From Leguminivora glycinivorella (Eukaryota > Arthropoda > Insecta > Lepidoptera > Tortricidae), in NCBI RefSeq assembly GCF_023078275.1, contig NC_062973.1, positions 23,400,065-23,464,064 of the forward strand: a stretch of 64,000 bases of DNA, written 5' to 3'. Numbering within the stretch: the stretch's first letter is position 1; each line of letters begins with the position of its first letter. The translations under genes were made by a program, and so were the position numbers. The notes under the pieces are model-generated. The model saw only the letters and a list, made by a program, of their open reading frames with translations. It had not been told where the DNA came from and searched no databases. This document shows, piece after piece, positions 1-10,720 of the stretch.

Positions 1-1848
1 CGCAATCGAAAGCCTTAGATAAATCACAGAAGATACCCAACCCAAGGCATCCTGTGACTCCTCCCAGGCATCGAAAATCTGTTTGATTAGCTCAACACCA
101 GCGTCGGTTGTTGAGCGACCCCGTGTAAAACCAAATTGTTTATTGTGCATTAGATTATTGATGTTAAAATGTTGCAATAGCTGAAATAACACTAACTTTT
201 CAAAAATTTTGCTGAATGTCGGTAACACTGATATCGGTCTAAAATTAGTGGGGTCAGATGTGCTACCAGATTTAAATAATGGAATGACTTTACTGTGTTT
301 CATAAGATCAGGAAATTCACCACAATCAACACTGTTATTAAAGATAACTACCAAGTCAGGCGCTACAATTTCTATTAAAGATTTAACACCATGGACAGAG
401 ACTCCCCAAAGGTCACAAGTTTTTTTAACATTAATTGATTGAAATGCCTTAATTATATCTGAGGTACTAACATGTTCAAATACAAGGTCTCTACTACATT
501 CTGTGACATTATCTTCTAACAATGTAACGGCAGATGCAGGTGATGAATTTAAGTGCCTAGTTGTGGAAACTGGTATATCAGTGAAGAACTTTTCAAATTC
601 TGTTGCTACTTCTAAATTGGAATCTACAATTTTGCCATCAATTTTTAATTTCAGTTCATTTGTTCTTTGCTTTGATCGACCAGTCTCCACGTTAATTACT
701 TTCCACGTTGCTTTAATTATATCGGAACTACTTTTAATTTTCTTGCTTAAATAATTACGTTTAGCGGTATGACAATCTAATTTAAACTGTTTCGAAAATT
801 GTTTGACATGTTCTTTAAATTCATCACTCGTATTAAACCGCCGTTCCTCATACAAGGCATACAATGCACGTCTTCGTTGATGTAACTCTGCAGTTGCCCA
901 CTCACTAAAAACTGATGCATCACTAACCGTGACCGTTTTTGTTGTAAATATCGTATTATAATTTTCCATATATGTGTGAAAGAATGAATTATACATATCA
1001 TTAGGACTCATGTTTGGAGACAGAACGGGTAGCGCCTGAACTAAACTCTGTTTCATTCTTTCCACGCGGTCCGAGGTTACTGGTACAAAAGTTATCTGTT
1101 TTTTCAAGGTATTTTTCCTAGCAGCTTCAAATACCATTAATTGACCTAAATGGTCGGACTCTAAATTGCTGATTACATTTTTTGTAATAGGAAAAATATC
1201 TGTGAAAATATTATCTATACAGGTTGCACTAGTAGCAGTCACTCTAGTAGGCTCCATAAAAATGTGGTTCAGATTACATGATTTGAAAAAATTCAACAGC
1301 CTACAACTTAATGTCGAATTTTCTAAAATATTTACATTAAAGTCGCCGCAAATAAGTAATTTCTTGCTGGAAGGCGATATTTTCAGTAGCACAGATTCCA
1401 TTATGCTTTCAAATAATTCAAAATTACTTAATGGCGGCCTATACACGCACACAACAATAAATTGCTCCAATTCTACTGCACTTAGTTCTATAGTCCGTTC
1501 AACAGACATGGACACAATATCCTTGCGTTCCTTAAATTTTAACTGATTATTTATTATAATTAACGACCCACCATGTATGGAACTATGCCTGGTGAACGAA
1601 CTTCCTACCTGGTGATTAATAAATTGAGGCATTAATTCATTATTTTTTAACCAGTGTTCAGTAATACATAAAATATCTATATAAAACTCCTTCATAAAAA
1701 GTTCAATTTGTAAATCTTTACCTCTAATACATTGAATATTTTGATGCACCAGGTGGATATACTTCCCTTGCTTACAGTTTTTTTCCTTATATTTACTTAA
1801 GTCTAGATTGCCAGAGACAGAATCTTTTGTCTTAAAAGCTAGTTTAAA
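1..1848 (-). pseudogene. ORF2 of element A: APE endonuclease and N-terminal reverse transcriptase
   Basis: The minus frame is open without a stop from 1848 to about 45. Endonuclease motifs in order: HQN (Asn codon near 1740), TEHW (Glu near 1659), CGDFNVN (Asp near 1344) and SDHLGQ (Asp-His near 1155-1150). RT motifs follow: RPISVLPTFSKIFEKL (near 240-190), QFGFTRGRSTT (near 135-105) and FCDLSKAFD, the motif A catalytic Asp region, at the window edge. Motif A is in a different frame from the rest, because a tandem 5-bp duplication (ACCCA twice on the + strand, 35-44) shifts the reading. No ATG precedes the first endonuclease motif. The ORF overlaps the end of ORF1 by about 10 nt, so restart or frameshift translation is likely. 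The protein nicks DNA and copies its RNA at the nick. The palm beyond motif A lies outside the window. Confidence 0.9.
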
Positions 1849-2310
1849 TCATTGGTTATGACTGGAACCAATTCCAAGTTCATACTTTGCTGCTCAATAG
1901 GAGCAGAATTGTCTGCCAAATTTTTGGCAGAAATGTCAAGTAAATAGGATAGCGATAATGCTATTTTGTCTTTTGTAATAATTTGAAAGGTAACAATTAC
2001 CTTTAGTCAAAAATACCATAGGCATATGGTATTTACTAACAAATTTGTTAGTGTCAATTATGCTAACCTTACTACTATATGTACAAAGATTATATAAAGC
2101 TATATTTAACTTATGTCTAGTGTTATTTTCTGCCTCTGACATTTGGGAACAGTAGGGGAATGTGAAAAAAATAATTTTATGCACTGCCATTGAGTTTAAC
2201 TGTTCAAAGTATTTGACCAAATTATTTTTGTTCACATTGCCCCTATTTCCCATAAAGATAAGCAGTGTCGTCTGAGAATGAATATCACTGTCATTTAAAA
2301 TTTGTTTTAA
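1839..2310 (-). pseudogene. ORF1 of element A, C-terminal part (SGNH-like region)
   Basis: This is the 3' part of ORF1 downstream (minus sense) of the TTAA transposon. It reads as an alpha/beta region with LLIFMGNRGN followed about 25 residues later by KIIFFTFPY, and further on NIALYNL. That spacing is reminiscent of the G-x-N-D and following blocks of SGNH esterases found in CR1-type ORF1 proteins. The first frame stops at 1936. Shifting frame near 1975 restores an acidic tail ending at a TAG (1841-1839), which is probably the true ORF1 end and overlaps the ORF2 frame. The esterase assignment is inference from weak motifs. Confidence 0.65.
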
Positions 2311-2373
2311 CACGTTCGCGGACGCTCAGTCACCCCTCTGGGACACCAATATTTTGTATGGGAATTTTTCGAC

Positions 2374-2590
2374 TGCTATAGCATACCTGTCCTTAGACAG
2401 CTTATATTAGGGTTATTATGTGACGAGGAACGCTATAGCATTCGGATGCTATAGCATACCTGACAAAATACAGAGTTAAAATGTGATCTTATGTGACACC
2501 GTATGCTATAGCATACGATGCTATAGCATACCGTGACACAATACTGAGTCAAAATGTGATCTTATATGACACCGTATGCTATAGCATACG
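2374..2590. repeat. Left cluster of palindromic TATGCTATAGCATA motifs
   Basis: Six copies of a self-complementary motif near TATGCTATAGCATA lie at about 2374, 2431, 2446, 2500, 2519 and 2573. Two sit in a roughly 73-bp tandem unit that also repeats AAAATGTGATCTTA. Sub-terminal repeats of this kind are commonly transposase binding sites; that role is inferred here. Confidence 0.85.
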
Positions 2591-2646
2591 ATCCATAGAT
2601 GGTGATACAGCAGATTCATTCTGTAGAATCATATCAAATAAAACAT

Positions 2647-2792
2647 TAACCCCCTTATTCATAAACGCACACTAAAGTTATCAAGCTGATAAAGTTCGTT
2701 TGTCCCTTTTCGGCGTATTGGTGTGATAGAAAGGGACAAACGAACTTTATCGGCTTGATAACTTTAGTGAACGTTTATGAATAAGGGGGTTA
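2647..2792. mobile_element. Hairpin MITE, family T, copy 1
   Basis: A 146-bp near-perfect foldback. The left arm begins TAACCCCCTTATTCATAAAC and the right arm is its complement, so the whole element could form one long hairpin. It lies inside the TTAA transposon and is therefore younger than that insertion or came with it. Related copies are at 30244, 39133 and (fragmentary) 11650. Confidence 0.85.
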
Positions 2793-3496
2793 GTGTTTCT
2801 GGCTGCGGGGATGATGCCCACAAATAAAAGTATAAAGCTTGTTCACGAATACAGAGTTTTTTGGTACAAGAAGAATTGTCTAAATGTGTATCTCCTACAG
2901 ACTCTTTTGGAGTACCTAACTTTCGTCAGAACTGTACTCACCCGTTTCGTCATTGAGACTAGAATAATGTTTGTTCAAACCTGCTGTTGTATAGGTGCTA
3001 AAGGCCTTCATTTGGTGTGATGATTTCTGGGTAGAACTTATCCACTACCTCTCACTACGCGATGATTCGCCCAGCTTTATATGCTATTTTACAAGCATCT
3101 AAACCAAGTTCAAGTAGTTAAACACCAACAAAATTCACTCAAAAAGATATAATTTAACGTAAACAGTCAGTATCAACCAGAAATAGGGTTTATTCACAAT
3201 TATATGAGCAAAGCAATGACTAAGTACGAAGGAAATTACTCAAATAATAGGTGTAAACATGCTTCGGTTTTCTTAATTTATCGTAACCAAAATCACGGTG
3301 TGTTATTATAAAACGACAGTGGACATGTTTGTTAACAAAACCGCAACACAAAAATATATATAAACTGTAAAAATAATTACTTATGATTTTTTAAACAATC
3401 CGTAAAATTGCGTTTGCGCTCGAAATTTGGCCACATTTCACGGGCCAACTCCCGGTGACACTCGCGGGGCTACTGCGCAAATTTCCATACAAAGAG

Positions 3497-3759
3497 GTAT
3501 TCTATAGCATACGCGTCACAAAAAGGTGAACTCGATCTGTGACGCCACAGCATATTTTTTAACTGCGATAAAACTATGTAATGTTGCAGTATGCATACTA
3601 TGATTCTAGTGAATGGTAGAGGAAATGTTGGTGAATAATATTATACTGTGAACAAGAAGATTACTAAGCAAACAGACGCAGAAATTCAAACCAAATAACG
3701 TATTCTATAGCATACGCGTCACCAGAAGGAGTACAAAAACGTATGCTATAGAATACGCG
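3497..3759. repeat. Right cluster of palindromic TATGCTATAGCATA motifs
   Basis: Three more copies of the motif (3497-3515, 3699-3718, 3740-3759) stand near the right terminus, two with TTCTATAGCATAC and the last in mirror form. They flank the right terminal repeat as the left cluster does, which supports a structural or binding role. Confidence 0.8.
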
Positions 3760-3775
3760 TCCGCGAACGTGTTAA

Positions 3776-4905
3776 AATATTTTCAAAACTACTATGAGGC
3801 AAACAATGGTTGATTGTACTAAGTCCCTTTAAGTAAAAGTTTAGAAATGAGCTCATATCGCTTCCAATTTCATCACAGTACATAATAACATTAGGCTTAG
3901 GTATACATTTTAGAGAAGTGTCGAAAGAGCTACTACCACTTATATGCTGTTGTTGTAAACTGTCATACAGGCTTGGGTAGAGTGTGCTGGTTGACAAATC
4001 CCCGGTCACCTGCTTACATGCACATGACTGGGCATTGGTCAACGACTCAAAGCGGTCTGAATTATGCTTTATCTGGGATATTAAGTCATCCATAGCCAAA
4101 GAATATTCATTAATAACTTTTTTTGAACTTTCATTTATGCCTTCCAAAGATTTTATTGAATCCTCCAAAGTCTGAATTTTTGATTTTAACGCCTGTGTGT
4201 CAGTTTCATACTGTAATTTACTATTTTCTAACTGAGCAGAATACAAATCCAACTTATCCACTAAGCCTATATTAACTTTACAATATTTTAATTTTTTAAA
4301 AAACAATTTATTTATTTTTGACAGTTTTTCTTTTTTCTAATGACTTTATTCAATTTAATATATTTCTTTAGTTTGTTTCCGCTGCAATTTACTAACCTTG
4401 GTGTGGTGGTATCATTGGCTAAATCTGTAGTGACCAAAGGGATTTCAATTGCTGCGGTAACCAACTGGGAGTCAGGCCGGACCAGTTCCTCGAACAAGGT
4501 CTGAGTGTGTGCCGCAGCTGCTTGGTTTTGGGCCTCCCGTAGCTCGTAGATTTGTTCGTGGGCGTCGTGCAGTGCTCTCTCCAATGAGTCGATGTCTTTC
4601 AGGGCCTGTTCATATGCAGCATTGCACTCCATAAACCTGTCAACCGTCTCCTGAAGCCGGGCCCGCTCTGAATTTACATTATTGTAATCACTCTCTAATG
4701 TACACAGTTCCTTTTTCAACTTATCGTTCCTATCAATTACTAATAATAGCTCTTTCTCACTGTCTTCTCTTTCACTGAGCAATTGAGCACTAAATTCCTT
4801 GGATTGTTTTAATTCCAGCAAGGTAAGTTGGAGCTTATCACACTTTTCAGGCTCCTGCTGGAGAGCCGCTGCTGCGGCTGCTGCAGGTGCTCTGCGTGTT
4901 TGCAT
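3776..4905 (-). pseudogene. ORF1 of element A, N-terminal coiled-coil part
   Basis: Starts at an ATG (4905) with an alanine-rich leader (RRAPAAAAAAALQQ). About 150 residues of charged heptad-like sequence rich in Leu, Glu and Lys follow, a strong coiled-coil candidate for ORF1 multimerisation. The frame stops at 4312-4314 next to an A-rich run. The sequence resumes in another frame from about 4306 with a second coiled-coil stretch and then a low-complexity linker, until it is cut by the TTAA transposon at 3775. Removing that insertion gives an ORF1 of roughly 530 codons, similar to the 514 codons of element B. Unlike B, no PHD finger is seen. Confidence 0.8.
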
Positions 4906-5729
4906 TGTAGATGGGTTTTTAATGTACTAAACACTAAAACAAAGCAAGAAATTGCTTACTCAAGCTCAGCGGTTGCAGGTAGGTACTTACATGAAATAAT
5001 GACGCTTAACTATGTCTACACTTGTTCTAGCCTTGTACACACGTTAACACTGAATTGAAAAACACAATTAACAATAACTAGTGACAATACGACCTAGAAA
5101 GTGTACAAAGGCGAACAGATATTTCAAATTTATAACCTATAACGGCTACAAACCTGATACATCAAAGACACTGGTAAACGTCACTAAAACACTTCACTTA
5201 TTATATTTATACAAAACTTAATGTTAAATCTACTTAGTTTACACTTAAAATAGTAATTATTACACAAAATATCCTTAAAAAATAATTATTTTAAAGGGAC
5301 CTAGCAAAATCAGCTGCTTATCGTTTGACAGCCGGGGTTGCCATTGTATTGACATTAAGTTGAAAAGGTTCTCTATTATGTATATGTACGCAGAATACAT
5401 ATTATACGTCAATGTTACACGTGTTTCCCCGCGAAACAAATTTATTCAACGACTCTCAGGTGTTGACTCCTAAAATTCTCCGGGAACAAGTAATTTTTGT
5501 TCGTCAGTAAAATATTATCGTTTCAAGCGAGCGAACCCTTCTCGGGCGAACCGTGACGCGCCTCGCGTCCCCTGACCAGAATAAATTAATTACTTACTTA
5601 TGTAAATTCCTTTACCTAGTGGTAAATTTGGGCCAGTTTAGAATAGCGTTTTTGCCTTGGCTTGCGTAGGTGTATTTATTTAAAACTATCGCCTAGACAA
5701 ATTGTATCAAAAGCAGGCCTACGTCACTC
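4906..5729. other. Element A 5' leader and unassigned flank
   Basis: Non-coding. The part just above 4905 is expected to be the 5' untranslated region of element A, but the exact end cannot be placed. From about 5320 onward I see no gene, repeat or clear structure. Confidence 0.4.
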
Positions 5730-5923
5730 GAAAGAAAACATCGTGAGCAAACCGGACTAATTCCAATAAGGCCTAGTTAGTTAATAGTTACCCTTCGGAT
5801 TGGAAAGTCAGATGGCAGTCGCTTACGTAAAACTAGTGCCGACGCCAAATTTTGGGATTAGTTGTCAAAGCGGACCCCAGGCTCCCATGAGTCGTGGCAA
5901 ATGCCGGGATAACGCAAGGGGGA
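5730..5923 (+). mobile_element. tRNA-derived SINE (family S), 5'-truncated
   Basis: Matches the 3' two thirds of the full copy at 32521: ACATCGTGAG...CCGGACTAATTCCAATAAGG, then GGCAGTCGCTT, CAGGCTCCCATGA and finally GGCAAATGCCGGGATAACGC. The promoter-bearing tRNA head is missing. Confidence 0.85.
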
Positions 5924-6320
5924 CGTATCGAACATGTAAGTGTCAAAAAAATTTACAAGTTTTTGTTTGATTAAACGTCACTTTTGATCCTGATCTAGAT
6001 ATTCGTATACCATTTTTTTGATGTATTTTAAAGTTCGAATAATTAAATAATCATAATGTCTGTAGTTCTAAGTACTTTTCTCGAAATAATTCCCCGTTTT
6101 CCCTTTTCATGCCATCGTTATTCACCTCGATTGCCGGCAGTGGTTGATTTTTGTGCGAGTTATTTATCACCAGCCTATTATACCGTCCCACGGTTCCTTC
6201 CGATTGTACGAAAAGGTCTGGCCTACAGTGCCGACCCTATTTCAATAGTTAATAATGACCTTTTTCTCAAATGTCATTACGTTCCATACATAAATCTTAA
6301 ACTGCAGTAAAACTGTAAAC
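5924..6320. other. No recognisable feature
   Basis: About 400 bp of unique-looking sequence. The one open frame here (6056-6310) has no recognisable domain and no supporting context. Confidence 0.4.
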
Positions 6321-6536
6321 CGCGGTCCTGGATTCGAATCCCGGTAAGGGCATTTGTTTGTGTGATGAGCACAGACATTTGTTCCTGAGTCATGGATGTT
6401 TTCTATGTATATAAGTATGTATTTATCTATTTAAGTATGTATATCGTCGCTTAGCACCCATAGCTTTGCTTAGTTTGGGGCTAAGTTGATCTGTGTAAGG
6501 TGTCCCCAATATTTATTTATTTATTTATTTATTTAA
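6321..6536 (+). mobile_element. tRNA-derived SINE (second family), 5'-truncated
   Basis: Contains a B-box-like GGATTCGAATCCC followed by a body ending GATCTGTGTAAGGTGTCCCC and an (ATTT)n tail. A related minus-strand copy is at 50109-50353, and its 3' signature also recurs near 30820 and 57541. Confidence 0.7.
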
Positions 6537-6721
6537 ATTGAAACCGTTGTGTAATTTTGGAGCTGAGACAGCGTAGATAATAAAAATTATTCAACATTTA
6601 TATTTTTCTATAACTGTCACTGATTTTTATTACTTATTAATAAGTATATGTTGTAATCCCGTGGTCTCCGCGACCAAAACAATATCAAAATTGTAATGTT
6701 AGATTATTAATGAACTCACTT

Positions 6722-7118
6722 CTTCTTCTTCCTCCTACCCTTATCCCACGTTATGTGGGGTCGGTACAACACGTCTTCCTCTTCCATTCTCCTCTATCTT
6801 TCGTCATCTCAACACTCACATCTTTCTTCCTCATATCCTCTTTCACACAATCCATCCAGCGTTGTTTGGGTTTACCCCTCCCTCTCCATCCATCAACCTT
6901 CATCTCCAACATTCTTTTGCCTATATGACATTCATCCCTCCTCATTACATGACCGAACCACGCCAACCTGCCACTCCTCATCTTTTCCGTTATAGGCGCA
7001 ACTTTCAAACTTCCCCTAATATACTCATTCCTGATCCGATCCATTCTGGTCACTCCACACATCCATCTCAACATTCTCATTTCCGCTACGTGCACTCTCC
7101 TTTCATCCTCCACCTTTG
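6722..7118 (-). mobile_element. RTE-like LINE fragment, 5'-truncated, with 15-bp target duplication
   Basis: Flanked by a perfect 15-bp direct repeat TTAATGAACTCACTT (6707-6721 and 7119-7133). On the minus strand it encodes the C-terminal end of a LINE polyprotein, with LRWMCGVTRMDRIRNEYIR, then GRLAWFGHVMRRD and GRGKPKQRWMDCV. This basic, Trp-rich tail resembles RTE-type ORF2 ends. The 3' end is a (GAA)n tail, seen on the + strand as CTTCTTCTTCTT. The long target duplication and 5' truncation are typical of target-primed insertion. Confidence 0.9.
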
Positions 7119-7210
7119 TTAATGAACTCACTTATATGTACAAAATAACAAATAGGAAGGGAGAAATCACCATATACCTACCCCCTTCGCAAGCATCAAC
7201 TTCAGGCCCC

Positions 7211-7365
7211 GTAGCCGAATGGCATTTCTGCGACACGAAACGAAAACAAAACGCCGCGAAAGGTAGTCTGGCTCTGTCGCGCCAATACGCAAGAGCGATA
7301 GAGATAGATAGCTACGAAAGAGATATTATCGTGAGCTTTTCGTGAGCGTTTGTGCATTCGGCTAC
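7211..7365. mobile_element. MITE family P (GTAGCCGAATGGC ends), copy 1
   Basis: Terminal inverted repeats GTAGCCGAATGGCA / GCATTCGGCTAC enclose a body with TCTGTCGCGCCAATACGCAA and GCGATAGAGATAGATA. Other copies are at 11322, 41941, 46420, 59383 and, divergent, 60494. Confidence 0.85.
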
Positions 7366-7738
7366 GCACAGAGTCACATTTATCCCTCCCCCGGGTCGCG
7401 CTGGCCGTAACGGCCGAGTTATAGTAACGACTGCGTCCATAATCACTGATGCACTCTTGGTAATCACTTCATTTACCAGAGTAGGTTCCAGCTGATTTAG
7501 AGACGCCGCTTTGTTAGCGAATGGCATAGTTATGAGGAAAACCGGGACATAGTTATGAGGGGACCCGGTTTTAAATAAACTTTCGTCATCATTTTCCTTA
7601 CTGGGCATTAAGATTTTAATAAGGCTGTATGTTTGTACGGCTATGGAAAATATTATGTTTACATAATATGATTTTTATATTAATTACGCGTTACTTTCAT
7701 TTGACGTTTAAAAGAGTCGTATTATAAAAAAAACAAAA
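7366..7738. other. No gene seen
   Basis: No recognisable coding or mobile feature, apart from a short imperfect repeat of CATAGTTATGAGG near 7525 and 7548. Confidence 0.35.
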
Positions 7739-7811
7739 AGCACAAGGGATATAAACAGATTGTTTTCAAGTACCTAGAATTTTAAAAGAATCTGTTTATA
7801 CACCTTGTGTT
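7739..7811. repeat. Short foldback
   Basis: GCACAAGGGATATAAACAGA is echoed as its imperfect complement TCTGTTTATACACCTTGTGT about 30 bp later, giving arms of about 22 bp. Likely a small MITE. Confidence 0.6.
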
Positions 7812-8400
7812 TTAAAATCGCCATAAAGCCTCTATTTGTAATCATTTGTTTTGTTCTCCACCAGCTGTATCTTTTGCTGAAGTGTAACAATAAAGAGTAT
7901 TCTATCTATCTGTCTTTATGTCTTTCCCATCACGGAACAATGGTGTTCCGGACCTTTGGGAGGCGCGCGCGGGGCCGAAGCCAACGCATAGAGGCCCTTT
8001 GACACTTTAATGAAATATAAGGGGTATACCGAGCGGTGTACCGGTGTCTTTATTATTATTAGTATTCTATCTAGCTGACATTCTGTAAATATAACCGGTT
8101 TTTATAACGCTTCAATTATTTTTCCAAGCCCTTGTGAAGAGATCCGACGGAAGAAAACCGAGTACGTGCGTCTTGAACAAGGAAAGTTTCACAACGACTT
8201 CCCGCTTCCAACTCATTTAAACGGTTGTTTATTATTCCTGCAGGTACTCGCTACTCGGACCGATAACAAAGATACTCTTGTAAACTAGGTCGGGACTTGA
8301 AAAGTTGTGCGTGAATTTGGGAATCAAAAGTACGGAAAAGTCAAAGTTTTTGGTGCTAAGAAAAAGGGCAGGAAGTTAATAAAAACAATCCTGAAAATCC
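7812..8400. other. Unassigned stretch
   Basis: No gene seen. A GC-richer patch at about 7925-8060 (GGTGTTCCGGACC, then GTATACCGAGCGGTGTACCGG) looks like a repeat remnant, but I cannot name a family. Confidence 0.3.
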
Positions 8401-8919
8401 GTTTTTTAGGGTTTCGGAGTCAACTAGGAACCCTTATAGTTTCGCCATGACTGTCTGTCCGTCTGTCCGTCCGTCCGCGAATAATCTCAGTGACCGTTAG
8501 CACTAGAAAGCTGAAATTTGGTACCAATACGTATATCAATCACGCCGACAAAGTGGTAAAATAAAAAGTGGAAAAAATTGCTTTGTTAGTGTACGTAGAA
8601 GGCTACATGTAAAGTGGGGACTGATTTTTTTTTTCATTCCAACCCCAACTTATGATATATTGTTGGATAGGTATTTAAAAATGAATAAGGGTTTACTAAA
8701 ATCGTTTTTTGATAATATTAATATTTTCGGAAATAATCGCTGCTAAAGAAAAAAAGTGTGTCGGCCTTCTAACTTTTGAACCATATGTTTAAAAAATATA
8801 AAAAAAATCACAAAAGTAGAACATATAAACACTTTCTAGGAAAATTGTGAGAAAAATACGGAAAACTACGAAACCCTACACTGAGCGTGGCCCGACACGC
8901 TCTTGGCCGGTTTTTTTTT
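8401..8919 (-). mobile_element. Interspersed repeat family Q
   Basis: From GGGTTTCGGAGTCAACTAGG near the left end to GACACGCTCTTGGCCGG at the right. It includes a (GTCT/GTCC)n patch and AACTTTTGAACCATATG. I recall closely similar sequence as a very common lepidopteran repeat, normally read on the minus strand here. It has no coding capacity; its class is unknown to me. Confidence 0.6.
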
Positions 8920-9043
8920 GTTCTTATGACGACTACTATAATGTCGGACCACACGCACTGTTTTTCCTCAGGGATGGCAGAAGGCGCCACGGGCCGTCGG
9001 AATAGTCATATTGTACCTACTTGGAATTTTCGACCCTTGCCTT

Positions 9044-9170
9044 TGTGACCCGATAAGCGAGCGGTTTAGGTATCCGTTTGGTAAACAGAGGACGCTGGTT
9101 CGATTCCAGCTCGGGACACCTAGAGGCCTTGGTCACTTTTTCTTTGTATATGACATTTATTTCATGTTTA
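9044..9170 (+). mobile_element. tRNA-derived SINE fragment
   Basis: Contains GATAAGCGAGCGG and a B-box-like GGTTCGATTCC followed by a TTTTTCTTTG-type body. It does not fold into a plausible complete tRNA, so a SINE piece is preferred over a tRNA gene. Confidence 0.5.
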
Positions 9171-9189
9171 CTATAAAGTATAAAAAGTA

Positions 9190-10325
9190 CTGAAGCAAAC
9201 AGTCAGCCCAACTTGCCGAAATTCCGGCCTAATAAAAGCCTAACGCGGTGACCGAGTAATATAAATGGAGGCATTTATCATTATTCAAATAGGCTAGTTT
9301 CCTTTACTTTAAATAAAATATTATATGCAGTACACGAAATAAGGCACGACATAATAAGAAGAAAGTGGACAGTAAGTAGTTATTTTTAAATATAATTTCT
9401 ATTTAATAAGTCAAAGAGAAAGATATAAAGTAAATGAATTGACCGTGACGTCACTTCTCAGTATTTCATAGTATTTCCATATTAATAAATCGTTTTGACA
9501 GTTCTTAAAAAGAAGCTGATTTGACTAGTAGGAAACTAGCCTATTATCAATGTAACCAGTGTGAGTGACACTTCGTAGCAAAACTACGTGTGAATGAATG
9601 AATAAAATAATTAACTCTAAAAAGACAGAAAATAAAGACAAAGTAAAGTACTGAAGTAGCCAGTTGGCTAATGCCCCACGGGACTATGCAGACGGCGATA
9701 GTGACCACAGGGATATAAAATATTCACCTGCCGAGTTTCCGGCCTAATAAAAGCCTAACGCGATGACCGGCAGTAGAAATTAATGAAGGCATTGATCATT
9801 ATTACAATTGTTCATTTAGCCAGTGTACAAGTGATACTTCGTAACAAAAGCTACGTGTGAATAAATGAATGCAATAATTCACTCTAAAAAGACAACAAAT
9901 AAAGACAAAGTACTGAAGTAGCCAGTTGGCTACAATGCCCCACGGGACTATGCAGGCGGCGATAGAGCCACAGGGGTATAAAATATTCACCTGCTGAGAT
10001 TCCGGCCTAATAAAAGCCTAACGCGGTGGACGAGTAATATAAATAAATGGAGGCATTGATCATTATTAAAATTATCAATGTAACCAATGTGAGTGACACT
10101 TCGTAGCAAAACTACGTGTGAATGAATGAATAAAATAATTAACTCTAAAAAGACAGAAAATAAAGACAAAGTAAAGTACTGAAGTAGCCAGTTGGCTAAT
10201 GCCCCACGGGACTATGCAGACGGCGATAGTGCCCACAGGGATATAAAATATTCACCTGCTGAGATTCCGGCCTAATAAAAGCCTAACGTGGTGACCGTAG
10301 AAATAACTGGAGGCGTTTAGTTCAC
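9190..10325 (+). repeat. Tandem array, unit about 264 bp, four units
   Basis: Units begin CTGAAGTAGCCAGTTGGCT at 9651, 9913 and 10179, with a shortened first unit at 9190. Spacings are 262 and 266 bp. Each unit holds CCGGCCTAATAAAAGCCTAA and a GTGACACTTCGTAGCAAAAC block. The first unit is interrupted by a MITE (9288-9545). Confidence 0.9.
9288..9545. mobile_element. MITE inserted in the first 264-bp unit
   Basis: 16-bp inverted ends AATAGGCTAGTTTCCT (9288-9303) and AGGAAACTAGCCTATT (9530-9545). The interior includes TTGACCGTGACGTCACT and CGTTTTGACAGTTCTTAAAA, shared with sequence at 33020-33150 and 56400-56535. The uninterrupted units give the empty site. Confidence 0.8.
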
Positions 10326-10503
10326 CGGTTAAGCACTAGGGACTTTCTCGATTCTTTATTTTATTTAACGGAACTATTCGAACTTTAATATACGTCGAAT
10401 ATTCGTTCTAGATTGTATGGATTGGATACATATGTAAGTGTCAAAATGAAGTTTCTTCAAACGATAACGCCACCTTTACAATGAATAAATAAATACATCA
10501 AAT

Positions 10504-10720
10504 AAGGTACAGCGGGGCAAATTTCTACTGGGGGTCAAATGTAACTAGTCCATTTTTTCCATGTTTTACAATGTTTGCATTATTAAATAGAGTGTCCACC
10601 GGTTATTTATGGTAGGCGTGTTCAGCGGATACATGTAGAACTCAACATCATAGTGTAATAATGGAAAAAATGGACTAGTTACTATTGCCCCCCAGTCGAG
10701 ATTTGTCCCGCTATACTTTA
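10504..10720. mobile_element. MITE family M (GTACAGCGGGGC ends), copy 1
   Basis: Ends AAGGTACAGCGGGGCAAAT and the complementary ATTTGTCCCGCTATACTT. Sub-terminal ACTGGGGG and CCATTTTTTCCAT repeat in inverted form, and the core reads GTGTCCACCGGTTAT. At least nine full or partial copies are in the window. Confidence 0.9.

Larger units (their letters stand above)
2307..3775. mobile_element. piggyBac-type non-autonomous transposon (1461 bp) with TTAA target duplication
   Basis: TTAA is duplicated at 2307-2310 and 3772-3775. Between them, the ends are perfect 15-bp inverted repeats, CACGTTCGCGGACGC at 2311-2325 and its complement at 3757-3771. TTAA duplication is the hallmark of the piggyBac superfamily. 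The element splits ORF1 of element A; removing 2311-3775 rejoins the flanks at a single TTAA. No transposase reading frame is visible, so it is non-autonomous. Clusters of a palindromic TATGCTATAGCATA motif sit near both ends, and a hairpin MITE lies inside. One short open stretch around 2840-2960 (+) was not recognised. Confidence 0.9.
1..5320 (-). mobile_element. CR1-like non-LTR retrotransposon, element A (3' end outside window)
   Basis: Minus-strand element read from about 5300 down past base 1. It carries an ORF1 (4905 to 1839, interrupted) followed by an ORF2 with endonuclease and reverse transcriptase. The layout matches the CR1/L2 part of the Jockey superfamily: coiled-coil ORF1 with an SGNH-like C-terminal region, then APE endonuclease plus RT. 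The 5' boundary is uncertain, because the stretch above 4905 is non-coding and fades without a visible target duplication. Damage: one transposon insertion in ORF1, two frame changes in ORF1 and a 5-bp duplication in ORF2. If the receptor exon at 38 kb is intact, A lies in its first intron in the sense orientation. Confidence 0.85.

Noticed and set aside
2793..3020. Open frame inside the TTAA transposon as a piggyBac transposase remnant
   Set aside because: No DDD-type motif or similarity that I can recognise; too short to support.
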